DNA from: Nitrososphaera sp.
Lineage (GTDB): Archaea; Thermoproteota; Nitrososphaeria; Nitrososphaerales; Nitrososphaeraceae
Direction of reading: 5' to 3'
Length of the DNA: 9,701 nucleotides
NCBI GenBank assembly: GCA_025929855.1
Contig: JAICPK010000027.1
Location: 1 to 9,701, forward strand
Numbering within the stretch: position 1 is the first letter of the stretch; every line of letters starts with the position of its first letter. The translations under genes were made by a program, and so were the position numbers. The notes below the pieces were generated by a model. It saw nothing but the letters and a program-made list of their open reading frames with translations. It searched no databases and was not told the origin of the DNA. Positions 1-7,600 of the stretch are shown here, piece after piece.

Positions 1-63
1 ATCTTTGTTAATATGTGGATTTACTATAATAACTTGAAATATTTCAGGCCTACGCATGGACAT
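1..63 (-). CDS. Possible N-terminal fragment of an unidentified protein, cut by the window edge
   Basis: On the minus strand an open frame starts with ATG at 63 (second in-frame ATG at 57) and continues without a stop to the left edge, giving 21 codons. The peptide starts MSMRRPEIFQVIIVNPH and has a normal soluble-protein composition, unlike the plus-strand frame over the same bases, which ends in a run of Phe and Cys. A weak TATA-like element (GTATTT on the minus strand, 86-81) lies about 26 bases ahead of the second ATG. This would make a gene divergent from proS. I do not recognise the family. The fragment is short enough to be a chance open frame. Confidence 0.35.
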   Translation of the reverse strand, partial: MSMRRPEIFQVIIVNPHINKD

Positions 64-266
64 GCTATGATTTATTTCAAAAATACAGGAAGCTATGTAG
101 TATTTTGCTGCTAGCGGATTGGCAGTGGCTTGCACTGGATTTTAGCACACGAGCATTGTAATGGCAAGCTGTCATAACACAAAGAGAGAGCAATTTTTGG
201 AACCAATCATCTAAAGACATCACTTACAATAACTTCATAAATCCTAGTCGTTTTGCCAATGTCAAC
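64..266. other. Intergenic region upstream of proS
   Basis: About 200 bases lie between the possible divergent gene and the proS start. Besides the proS TATA-like box it holds a small inverted repeat, CAGTG-GCTTG-CACTG, near 123-137, and the words GCTTGC and GCAAGC about 30 bases apart, which could pair. No tRNA-like fold, long repeat or convincing reading frame was found here. Confidence 0.4.
236..243 (+). promoter_or_regulatory. TATA-like box of proS
   Basis: CATAAATC is centred about 27 bases before the GTG at 267. This is the spacing expected if transcription begins at or within a few bases of the start codon (leaderless mRNA). It supports GTG 267 as the start. There is no other in-frame start closely upstream. 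Confidence 0.45.
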
Positions 267-1721
267 GTGGATTCTCAGAAAGAATCAGTTGGGATAACAG
301 TCAAGAAAAATGTAGATTTTAGCGAGTGGTACACCCAAGTCGTTCTCAAGACTGCGCTTGCTGACTATGCTCCTGTGAAAGGATTTATTGTACTTCGCCC
401 TTACGGTTATGCAATTTGGGAATCGATAAGAGATATTCTTGACAAGCGATTCAAAGAGACTGGCCACCAAAATGGCTTCTTGCCTGTGCTAATACCTGAA
501 AGCCTGCTGGCAAAAGAAGAGGCTCACTTTGCAGGTTTTACGCCTGAAGTATTCTGGGTTACTAAAGCAGGCGATAAAGAGCTTGATGAAAAGCTTGCAC
601 TCCGGCCCACATCTGAAACGCTTGCGTATTCGATATTTGCAAAGTGGATAACAAGCTATCGCAATTTGCCACTCAAGGTCAACTTTTGGAACTCTGCCCT
701 TCGAGCCGAGATTAAGTCGACTAAACCCTTGATTAGGACTTCAGAATTTCTGTGGCAGGAAGGTCACACAGTACATGCCACCGATGAAGAAGCGGAACAG
801 GAAGTCATGAGCATACTCAATATTTACAAGGATTTCATAGAGAACTACCTTGCGGTACCAGTCATAACAGGATACAAGACCGACAGCGACAAGTTCGTCG
901 GGGCAAAGTACACGACGACCCTTGAAGGGTTGATGCCTGTTGAAGGTAAGGCGCTTCAGATGGGGACTTCCCATCATCTTAGTCAGAACTTTTCAAAGCC
1001 GTTTGGGATAAAGTACCTTGGCAAGGATACCAAGGAGCATTTTGCATGGCAGACTTCATGGGGAATTTCCTGGCGTGTGATAGGCGGGGTGATAATGGTT
1101 CACGGTGATGACAGGGGTCTAATTCTGCCACCACAGGTTGCACCAATACAAGTAGTAATAGTGCCTATACACAAGGACAAGAACGCCAAGATGGTCAAGG
1201 AAAAGGCAAGGGAAATAGAATTGGAATTAAAGCGCGCCGGCATAAGAGCACACATGGATGACCGAGATGAATACACTTCTGGTTGGAAGTTTAATGAATG
1301 GGAGATGAAAGGAGTCCCGCTGCGCATCAACCTTGGACCAAAGGATATCGAAAAGGGACAGATTGAATTTGTCAGGCGTGATGCAAAGGAAAAAAAGCAT
1401 GCAGAGCAGGAAAAGCTTGTAGATACCACAATATCGCTTTTGGCGCAGGTACAGGAAAATCTGCTTGCAAAGGCAACTGAGTTTCTCAACGAGAACACCT
1501 TCACACCTGTCGATTTTGAGAGCTTCAAATCTATAATCAAAGTAAAGGGTGGCTTTCTTCTCGCAGGCTGGTGCGGCCAAGAACAATGCGAATCCAAGAT
1601 AAAAGAAGAGACAGGTGCAGACATCCGAGTAATACCATTTAATCAGAATGACAAACCGGCTACCTGCATTTACTGCGGTCGGGAAAGCAAAAAGGCAGCG
1701 ATATATGCAAGGGCATACTAA
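267..1721 (+). CDS. proS: Prolyl-tRNA synthetase (archaeal/eukaryal type, class II)
   Basis: This cytoplasmic enzyme charges tRNA-Pro with proline using ATP. The 484-residue protein has the usual length for the archaeal/eukaryal ProRS form, which lacks the bacterial editing insertion. The catalytic core spans about residues 15-290: LRPTSE at 112-117, the motif 2 region around RAEIK at 146-150, WQEGHTVH at 163-170, and the motif 3 region GGVIMVHGDDRGLILPP at 273-289. An anticodon-binding domain follows (about 293-400). The C-terminal domain carries four cysteines in two pairs (C436, C441, C467, C470), consistent with the zinc site of this subgroup, and the protein ends in Tyr, as is typical. 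The start is GTG; a TATA-like box lies 27 bases upstream and no other in-frame start is close. The TAA stop shares one base with the next gene's ATG, so the two are probably co-transcribed. Confidence 0.97.
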   Translation: MDSQKESVGITVKKNVDFSEWYTQVVLKTALADYAPVKGFIVLRPYGYAIWESIRDILDKRFKETGHQNGFLPVLIPESLLAKEEAHFAGFTPEVFWVTKAGDKELDEKLALRPTSETLAYSIFAKWITSYRNLPLKVNFWNSALRAEIKSTKPLIRTSEFLWQEGHTVHATDEEAEQEVMSILNIYKDFIENYLAVPVITGYKTDSDKFVGAKYTTTLEGLMPVEGKALQMGTSHHLSQNFSKPFGIKYLGKDTKEHFAWQTSWGISWRVIGGVIMVHGDDRGLILPPQVAPIQVVIVPIHKDKNAKMVKEKAREIELELKRAGIRAHMDDRDEYTSGWKFNEWEMKGVPLRINLGPKDIEKGQIEFVRRDAKEKKHAEQEKLVDTTISLLAQVQENLLAKATEFLNENTFTPVDFESFKSIIKVKGGFLLAGWCGQEQCESKIKEETGADIRVIPFNQNDKPATCIYCGRESKKAAIYARAY

Positions 1722-2419
1722 TGGTAACACTGGAAGCTCTGTTTCCATTTGGAACTGAACTAGGGTATGTAGGCATACTCCTCATCAGTTTTGTGTCTAG
1801 CTTAATTCCATTTATCCCCATTCCTTATTTTCCCGTCTTAATAACTGCTTCATTTAATACTAATTTCAATCCACACATCATCTCAATTATCAGTGCACTT
1901 GGCATAGTAGGAGCAAAGACGATAATCTTTTTTATCAGTTATTATGGTCGCAAAATTCTGAGCGATAAGACAAAGAAAAGAATGCGTCCTCTACAAAATC
2001 TAGTAAGCAGGTATGGTTGGTTTGGTGCATTTATAGCGGCTCTTACTCCAATACCTGACGATATTGTCTATATCCCACTAGGGCTTGCCAAGTATAACCC
2101 ATGGAAATTTGCAACAGCCACATTTGCTGGCAAATTCTTGATGAATGAATCAATTGTCTGGGGGTCTATTTTTCTTGGGAGACCTTTCGTTGAGAACATA
2201 TTATCATCAGATACAGCAGATACCACATCATTAATTATAGCAGCAATAGTGAGCACCGTAGTACTTGCAGTGGTTGTATATTTTTCGCTCAGGATAGATT
2301 GGGCTAGAGTAATTGGAAGATGGTTTCCTTGGGCGCTGAAAAATGGTAATGAAGAAGGAGAGGAAGATCCTAAGGATAACAATGAAGGCAATGGTCATGA
2401 CACAAAAAAAGAGTCTTAA
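1721..2419 (+). CDS. VTT/DedA-like (SNARE-associated Golgi family) integral membrane protein
   Basis: A 232-residue membrane protein. Hydrophobic segments lie at about 15-40, 53-75, 100-122, 130-152 and 170-190. The proline-rich first segment (SLIPFIPIPYFP, 28-38), the charged cytoplasmic-looking loop (about 76-95) and the stretch RYGWFGAFIAALTPIPDD (97-114), followed by a Gly-rich segment, match the VTT fold of DedA/TMEM41/VMP1 relatives. Members of that superfamily are linked to lipid scrambling or flipping and to membrane homeostasis; the substrate here cannot be told. The tail after residue 205 is very hydrophilic, with many Glu, Asp, Asn and Lys. The ATG overlaps the proS stop by one base (TAATG), suggesting translational coupling. 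The gene converges on the next one with a 14-base gap. Confidence 0.75.
   Translation: MVTLEALFPFGTELGYVGILLISFVSSLIPFIPIPYFPVLITASFNTNFNPHIISIISALGIVGAKTIIFFISYYGRKILSDKTKKRMRPLQNLVSRYGWFGAFIAALTPIPDDIVYIPLGLAKYNPWKFATATFAGKFLMNESIVWGSIFLGRPFVENILSSDTADTTSLIIAAIVSTVVLAVVVYFSLRIDWARVIGRWFPWALKNGNEEGEEDPKDNNEGNGHDTKKES
2404..2410 (-). terminator. T-tract terminator candidate for the 98-aa gene
   Basis: On the minus strand a run of seven T lies about 24 bases beyond the stop of the small gene ending at 2434. Archaeal RNA polymerase terminates at T-runs without needing a hairpin. It lies inside the 3' end of the convergent VTT gene. Confidence 0.4.
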
Positions 2420-2433
2420 CGAAGGCTTTGACA

Positions 2434-2730
2434 TTACTCTTTTATCTTATCATTGAGCCCGATATGATCTTCATCGATATGAGTTATGCAGTCGGTGACC
2501 ACCGCCTTGACGGGCTGAAAGTGTATCCTGCCCTGCGGTAACTTGTTCGCCTCCTGCATTGCAACCAGCCGTGTTTCAAGTGCATACTTGTGGTCGTTAC
2601 ATACCACTGCAACCATGTATTCACCATCGTGCGACCTCACTGAGACGATATATGAGGGAGCCAGTTGGCATTCCTCTCCTTCAACCTTGGCTGAGCAATG
2701 CTCGGGCAAAAGCACATCATCTTTGCTCAT
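2434..2730 (-). CDS. Small conserved-looking protein with a possible Cys/His metal site, function unknown
   Basis: A 98-residue soluble protein from the ATG at 2730. The frame extends upstream to a GTG at 2805, but the added 25 residues are Cys/Phe/Leu-rich and look like non-coding read-through. A TATA-like element, CATAAAAC on the plus strand at 2775-2782, would place the transcript start near 2752, upstream of the ATG and inside the longer version. The N-terminal half carries C12, C21, C44 and H47 (C-x8-C-x22-C-x2-H), with two beta-like strands between the pairs, suggesting a small zinc-binding fold. The C-terminal part includes TDCITHIDEDH and is acidic. It is not a known enzyme to me. It stands alone, convergent to the VTT gene. 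The metal-site idea is inference; that it is a real gene is supported by sequence composition and convergent packing. Confidence 0.6.
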   Translation of the reverse strand: MSKDDVLLPEHCSAKVEGEECQLAPSYIVSVRSHDGEYMVAVVCNDHKYALETRLVAMQEANKLPQGRIHFQPVKAVVTDCITHIDEDHIGLNDKIKE

Positions 2731-3015
2731 CGCAAGGCAATATAACAATAACTGACATGTAGACAATTCAAAGACATAAAACTCAAGAAATTCTGCGAAT
2801 CTCACACCAATTTTCTTTCGTACATGAAAAATCCTGGCTGAGAATCACAAGAGAGTAATATATCAATGGCGCCTAGAGCAGCAGCAAAACCATGCTAGCA
2901 ACAGTACTTGCAATGAGTAATAGAAGAGGAAGAGGAAGCTTTTAACATCAACTGGCTCATGTGCATCAAATATGATTGACGTAACTAATATATATTCCTA
3001 TATAATAGGAATATA
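2731..3015. other. Gene-poor region between the 98-aa gene and the winged-helix gene
   Basis: About 285 bases hold upstream signals for two divergent genes: a TATA-like element for the minus-strand gene (2775-2782) and the palindromic promoter of the plus-strand regulator (from about 2985). The only plus-strand ATG frames seen in the middle are tiny, 10 and 16 codons, beginning near 2866 and 2892, with no sign of being genes. A purine-rich stretch lies at about 2919-2940. No RNA gene was recognised. Confidence 0.4.
2987..2994 (+). promoter_or_regulatory. TATA-like box of the winged-helix gene
   Basis: AATATATA is centred about 26 bases before the TTG at 3016, fitting a leaderless transcript. 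It overlaps the left arm of the inverted repeat at 2990-3016, so a protein bound to the repeat would compete with TBP. A second AT-rich option inside the repeat (TATATAAT, 2999-3006) would start transcription downstream of that TTG. Confidence 0.4.
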
Positions 3016-3016
3016 T
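2990..3016. promoter_or_regulatory. Perfect 11-bp inverted repeat, probable operator of the winged-helix regulator
   Basis: The arms ATATATTCCTA (2990-3000) and TAGGAATATAT (3006-3016) are exact reverse complements around a 5-base TATAA spacer, 27 bases in all. The right arm ends on the first base of the TTG start codon, and the left arm overlaps the TATA-like box. The size and position suit a site for a dimeric winged-helix protein. The simplest reading is autoregulation by the gene immediately downstream. Being AT-rich, the symmetry is less improbable than for mixed sequence, but the TTCC/GGAA cores also match. Confidence 0.55.
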
Positions 3017-3306
3017 TGACACTATTGGAAGTCGACAAGAAAACATTACAGCTTTTGGTGAAGCGCAGAGCGATGCTCCGTGTGCTGTCTATTCTAGTCA
3101 ACCAAAAGGGGAATGCCCTTCCAACTCGTATACTGCTCCGGAAGTTAGGTGCTAACAACCTCCACTATGTAATTTTGCAGGCAGAAAAGGAAGGTTATAT
3201 TGAACGCAAAAGAGTCAAGCCACAAGGAAAGGGAAATTATCTAGTCTACAATCGCTTGACACCAAAAGGAAGGAGGTTAGCGGAGCTAAACAAAAAACTA
3301 GAGTAA
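3016..3306 (+). CDS. Winged helix-turn-helix DNA-binding protein, probable transcriptional regulator
   Basis: A 96-residue basic protein made up almost entirely of one winged-helix domain. A helical N-terminus (about 6-30) is followed by a helix-turn-helix (about 35-62, with LPTRILLRKLGANNLHYVI in its centre), then a wing built from YIERKRVKPQGKGNYLVYNRL and a C-terminal helix (LTPKGRRLAEL). The T-P-K-G-R-R-L ending of the wing is characteristic of small archaeal regulators of the MarR/PadR/ArsR-like type. No metal- or ligand-binding residues are evident. The start TTG 3016 is chosen from the TATA spacing; TTG 3025 and ATG 3073 are alternatives, the last of which would lose 19 residues of the N-terminal helix. 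The palindrome at its start suggests it controls itself. Other targets are unknown. Confidence 0.75.
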   Translation: MTLLEVDKKTLQLLVKRRAMLRVLSILVNQKGNALPTRILLRKLGANNLHYVILQAEKEGYIERKRVKPQGKGNYLVYNRLTPKGRRLAELNKKLE

Positions 3307-3450
3307 TACTAATAAATTGCCTAAAACTGCTCCCAACATCTTTTCAATTATGTCATTATATAGATAGAACAGACTGGAACATTTGCGGAACGATATAAGT
3401 AGAGAGAGACAAAAGAAAAGTAAGAATGTTATGGAATTGGTACATCTTAA

Positions 3451-3459
3451 TTTATAAAA
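3451..3459 (+). promoter_or_regulatory. TATA box of the Elf1-like gene
   Basis: TTTATAAAA is the best TATA match in the window. Its centre lies 29 bases before the ATG at 3484, so the transcript should start at or just before the ATG. This independently supports the short gene downstream. Confidence 0.6.
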
Positions 3460-3483
3460 CGGCTTTGAGTTTTTTGCCTGGAT

Positions 3484-3657
3484 ATGGGTAGCAGAAGAAG
3501 AAAAACACTTGTAAGGCCTGCAAGAAAGTCTCGCAGAGTGGATGGAAGATGCCCTAAATGCACTACCATAGTGAAGTTCAATGTGTCTGGTCCAATCGGC
3601 GATGAGATTTATGAATGCACCGGTTGTATGTCTAAGTTCCACATAAGCGAGTTGTAA
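3484..3657 (+). CDS. Elf1-like zinc-ribbon protein, probable transcription elongation factor
   Basis: A 57-codon gene easily lost to length filters. The protein begins MGSRRRK, has a strongly basic N-terminus (about 1-22), and then two Cys pairs, C23-P-K-C26 and C45-T-G-C48, separated by 18 residues, forming a zinc ribbon. The MG-basic start, the CPxC...CxxC spacing and the small size resemble Elf1 (archaeal homologues of the eukaryotic elongation factor Elof1), in which the basic tail contacts nucleic acid while the zinc ribbon contacts RNA polymerase. The Elf1 assignment is by pattern and from memory; another small zinc-ribbon protein is possible. It has its own strong TATA box and converges on the CDF gene with a 63-base gap. 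The long minus-strand frame over it (3298-3642) is best explained as its antisense shadow. Confidence 0.7.
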   Translation: MGSRRRKTLVRPARKSRRVDGRCPKCTTIVKFNVSGPIGDEIYECTGCMSKFHISEL

Positions 3658-3661
3658 AAAA
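3656..3661 (-). terminator. T-tract terminator candidate downstream of the CDF gene
   Basis: Six T in a row on the minus strand, about 60 bases past the CDF stop and overlapping the stop codon of the convergent Elf1-like gene. On the plus strand the matching T-rich tract TTATTTTATTTT (3721-3732), at the end of the CDF gene, could end the Elf1-like transcript. Confidence 0.35.
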
Positions 3662-3720
3662 CTAATAGCGCAAAATTGCTTGGGAAGGGCCCAACCAGCT
3701 AAAGCGAAAAATATTGCTAC

Positions 3721-4605
3721 TTATTTTATTTTACGCCTGAAGGATATTTTGTGCTCAGGTTCCATCTGTATAGTAGTATGGGTTATATTGTAGCGCTCGG
3801 CCAACACCGTATTTATTTTAGATAAGAGTTTGCTTGACTCACTCAGCATTTGGTCGCGTACGACAACGTGGCCACTCAGTGCGTCCATACCACTAGATAT
3901 TGTCCAGATGTGCAAATCATGGACATCCACCACGCCATCTAGCTGCTTGAGGGTTATCAATATTTCTCGCATATCAAGCTCCGATGGAGCGCCCTCTAAC
4001 AGTATATGGGTGCTTCTTCTCACTATAGAGTAAGCGCTTCTTGCTACCAGGCCTGCTATCAGAAAGGCGACAAGCGGATCCACGATGGTGATGCCCGTGT
4101 TAAGAGCAATAAAGCCAGTAGTGATAACTGCAATAGAGGATATTGTGTTGTAGACAACATGGATGAATGCACTCTGAATGTTGATACTCTTGCTGGCATG
4201 GTGTTTTAGTAAGAACATCACTACTAGGTTGCCTGCAAGACCAATACCTGCTGTCACTAGCAGAAGCGGTGCGTCTATTGCGCGGGGAGATATGACGCGG
4301 AGAAATGCTTCATACAACACCCATAGTGAAATTGCTGCAAGCGCTACACCATTTGCCAGTGCAACCATTACTTCAGCTCTATGGTAACCAAACGTCATTG
4401 CTCCAGAATGGCTTTTTGCCGCCATTGTTATTGCAAAAAGACTCAATCCAATCGCCATCACATCAGTGAACATATGCACTGCATCACTCACAAGCGAAAT
4501 GCTGTCGCTTAGAATTCCACCTACAGCTTCAACAATCGCTATTGCAGTGATGACTGCAAATGACAACATTAACATCCTTTTGGGCTGCAGCGAGCTAATT
4601 CCCAA
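3721..4605 (-). CDS. Cation diffusion facilitator (CDF) metal transporter with an altered TM5 metal ligand
   Basis: A 294-residue inner-membrane transporter of the CzcD/ZnT-like CDF family, which exports Zn2+ and related divalent ions in exchange for protons. There are six hydrophobic segments, at about 12-32, 40-60, 80-100, 115-134, 145-167 and 175-190. TM2 has the hallmark SDAVHMFTDV with D41, H44 and D48, followed by FGYHRAEV (72-79). The cytoplasmic dimerisation domain (about 200-285) includes HILLEGAP, VDVHDLHIW (226-234) and SGHVVV. In TM5 the usual H-x-x-x-D reads H149-V-V-Y-N153: the Asp that normally binds metal is Asn. The TM4-TM5 loop is His-poor. The start is TTG at 4605, with a TATA-like TGTAAATA about 30 bases ahead; M11 is an alternative. 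The gene lies 45 bases after smc and could also be read through from it. Family certain; substrate not determined. Confidence 0.92.
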   Translation of the reverse strand: MGISSLQPKRMLMLSFAVITAIAIVEAVGGILSDSISLVSDAVHMFTDVMAIGLSLFAITMAAKSHSGAMTFGYHRAEVMVALANGVALAAISLWVLYEAFLRVISPRAIDAPLLLVTAGIGLAGNLVVMFLLKHHASKSINIQSAFIHVVYNTISSIAVITTGFIALNTGITIVDPLVAFLIAGLVARSAYSIVRRSTHILLEGAPSELDMREILITLKQLDGVVDVHDLHIWTISSGMDALSGHVVVRDQMLSESSKLLSKINTVLAERYNITHTTIQMEPEHKISFRRKIK

Positions 4606-4630
4606 TGTAGCTAGTCATGCTGTTTTTCGG

Positions 4631-4638
4631 TATTTACA
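4631..4638 (-). promoter_or_regulatory. TATA-like box of the CDF gene
   Basis: On the minus strand TGTAAATA is centred about 30 bases before the TTG at 4605, inside the short gap after smc. It suggests the transporter has its own promoter even though smc lies directly upstream on the same strand. Confidence 0.35.
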
Positions 4639-4650
4639 GATTGTTTTCGC

Positions 4651-7600
4651 TTAATGGGCAAGCTCCAACTGTGCAGGATTCTTGTACTTTACAACCTGCG
4701 AAGCTCCTTCTTTTGGGTAGATGCCATAGATAAGGGCAGCTTTGGCCACAGTAGAATCCTTCAAGGTGACCATAATTATCTGACTACCCTTTGAGCGCTC
4801 GAGCAGCACCTTTGACAGCTTATCAGTGTTCTCGGCATCAAGATGTGCGTCTACTTCATCCATCAAGTAAAATGGCGACGGTTTGAGCGACTGGAGAGCT
4901 AGCAGGAACACAGTTGCAGCGATTGTCTTTTCGCCACCTGACAGCGTGGTTGATTCACGGGGGACAGTTTTACCTGGGAACTGCACTAGCAACATCACGC
5001 CGCTTGAAAAGATATCTTCAGAGTTCTCGATCTCGAGCCATGCCAAGCCTCCTGTCATTTTCTCAAATGTTGTGCGTATATCGCTGTCAACTTTCTGAAA
5101 CGCTTCCATGAAGACCTTCTCTTTTTCCTTCACTATTTGCTCAATGAAGGAGACGATAGAATTACGCTCGCTTTCAAGCTGGTTGCGTCTAGTTGACATG
5201 CCACGGTAGCCATTCATCACCTGTACGTAAGCCTCGTCTGCACGGAGGTTGATCCTTGACTTGACTTCCTCATATTCGTCACTTAACTCTTTGATCGCTG
5301 TTTCGACATCCATCTCATCAAGGAGGTTCTTGTAGCCAAGAGACAGAAGATTGTTTATCTGACTAGATTCCTCAGACGTCAGATCTGCAATGTCTTTTCG
5401 AAGCAATGCAGACTCCCTCTCTATTAAGTTGTATTCCTTTGACATTTTGCGTTCGCTCTCTGAGAGTGTTTTTATCTTGCGCTCATATTCTTGCAGTACA
5501 CTGTAGGCGCTGCCAGAAGAAGTAATTATCTGCTGCTCCTGATCCCTTAGTCCTTTGAGCTCGTCTTCAAGTGATTGCGACTTCTTGTACATGTCTTCTA
5601 TTTGGCATTTGCGTTCCTCTAATTCAAGGGAAAGGCGTTCATTCTCTTGGTTCATTTCGACCAGATGCTGCATGTCAAGTTTCAGCTTGGCTTCAAGCCC
5701 TCCGAGTATCGACATTGTCTGGCCAAGCTCTATATTGGCCACATCTATTGCTTTTACTATCTGGTTATGTACTATGTTCTTATCAGCAAGCTCATTTTTG
5801 CTTGATGGCTCTTCACCTATCCTCTGTAGCCTTGACAATAGCTTTTCTATGGCTGGCGAAAGAAGGGCAAGCCTCCTTGAATATTTCTCAAGCTCTGTCA
5901 TAAGTAAGTCGGCTTCTGACTGGAGGGCGTGATTATCTAAGATAAGCCCTGAGATTGATTTTTCTTTTGCTTCCAAAGATTCTTTTTCTTTAGTAATGCT
6001 TCTCTGAACATCTCTGATAAGAAGCTCTAGTTGAACTTTCTCGGATTCACCTGCGTTTATACGCTTGGAAATTTCATAGACCTCTGTGTTCTTCTCCTCA
6101 ATCAGCTTAGAGAGCTTTGCTACCATTGTGCGGAGATTTCCGACGGACTCGCCAAAAACTATCGCCTTTGTCATATCAGTTATTCTTCCTCCAAAGTCCA
6201 CCGACATCCAACCTCCAGCCGGTTCGAACAGCTCACCATCAACTGACACAGTCCTATAGCCCTTCCTTGATAGCATAAAGGCAGTAGATGAATTTCTTAC
6301 AAGCAGTATGTCTGAGAACAAGAACGCTGGCAATTTGTCATAATCAGACTGTACAAAATCTGACAGCCTCCCAATTACATTGGTCTCATCAGGGGGCATC
6401 TCCTGCTTCTTCTTAAAGCCGCTGACAACGTCAAGTGGTATTATTCTAAGACGTGGAAGCTTTTTCTCCTTGGCATAGGCTGCTATCATTATCATTGATG
6501 TGATGTTATTTACCACAAATGCTTTCATCCATTCAGAGCCTGCTGCAAGCACAGGCCGCTCGTAGGAATGGTTCCATCTTATTAAGTCGTGCACAAGACC
6601 GCGTATACTGAACCTGTCTTTTTCTTTCATCAATTCTGCAATAGCAAGATCCTCATTCATGGCGTTTTTGGCTATGGTGGCCCGTTCCTCAAACTTGTTC
6701 ACAAGATTCGCTGCACGCACCAGCAGGTCTGCAGAGCCGGCTAGCTCCTTTTCAAGATTTGTTTTCGCGTTTGCAAGCTCGGATGAAAGCCTGGCAGCAT
6801 CATGCAGTTTTACACCATAAGACGCAAGTGCCCTTTCAAGTTGTACTATATGGTTTTTTGAAGTCAGAATTTCTGATTGGAGCAAAGCGCTGGCGGAATA
6901 GTTATGGTCCTTCTTGTAATTGATAGTCTTGATTTTTTCTTCGACTCTGACCCCAGCAAGTTCTATCTGACTCTTTAGCGATGCCATTCGTGCAAGTCTC
7001 TTTTCCGTTGCGTCCCTGAAAGCAGCATATTTGGCAATATTGGCGGTTATCTTTTCAACTTCACTATTGGTTGCAGCAAGCTTGATCCTAAGATCTTGGA
7101 TGGCTGCCCTCTTTTGCTCCATTTCTTTCTTAAGTCTGTCAACCTCAGCGCGTGTACTTTCTATGCTCTCAACTGCAGCTTGCTTGCTTGTGTGAATGGA
7201 AGGCAGCCTCCTTTCAATATCAGCTATCCGGCGCTCAAACTCACTTAACATAGCTTTTGTCCGCTCCGAGTCATGGACGAGCCCTGATATTCTCATCGCA
7301 ATCTGCGCCTTAGCTCTGTTAGCAGAGTCAACTTGTTGAATGAATCTTGACTTTTCGGCGTCGAACTTTTCAATCTCTAACTGGGCGTTCTCCATTAGCT
7401 TTGAAAGATGTGATGACTTTTGGTTGTTTGATTCAAGGACCTGGGTGCTTGTAGCTAGCTTATACCTCAGGTTTCGTATAATGTTTGATATCTGCACTGC
7501 TTTGAACCGCTTGAGTTCCGCGATAAGCTGGTCATATCTTAGATGTTCATTCCTCTCTGTTTCAAGCTCGTCGATGCGCTTTCTAATCTCCCCCATCCTT

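Noticed and set aside
1100..1748. Long minus-strand reading frames of about 170 codons (1100-1624 and 1227-1748) opposite proS
   Set aside because: They overlap each other and lie entirely against a certain gene. The translations are Ser/Cys/Phe-rich with no recognisable domain, as expected for antisense shadows.
2866..2945. Tiny reading frames (10 and 16 codons) in the gap before the winged-helix gene
   Set aside because: They are very short and overlapping, with no promoter at the expected distance and no recognisable sequence.
3298..3642. 114-codon minus-strand frame covering the Elf1-like gene
   Set aside because: The plus-strand gene has a start, a TATA box and zinc-ribbon motifs. The antisense translation has no domain and carries long Ser/Phe/Leu-rich low-complexity stretches.
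3680..3694. Small hairpin TTGGG-AAGGG-CCCAA between the Elf1-like and CDF genes
   Set aside because: The stem is only 5 bp with no adjacent T-run, and archaeal termination does not need hairpins; it may be chance.
5555..5932. Plus-strand frames within smc (for example 5555-5932)
   Set aside because: They mirror the coiled-coil coding strand and give Ser-rich translations typical of the antisense of Glu/Lys/Leu-rich codons.
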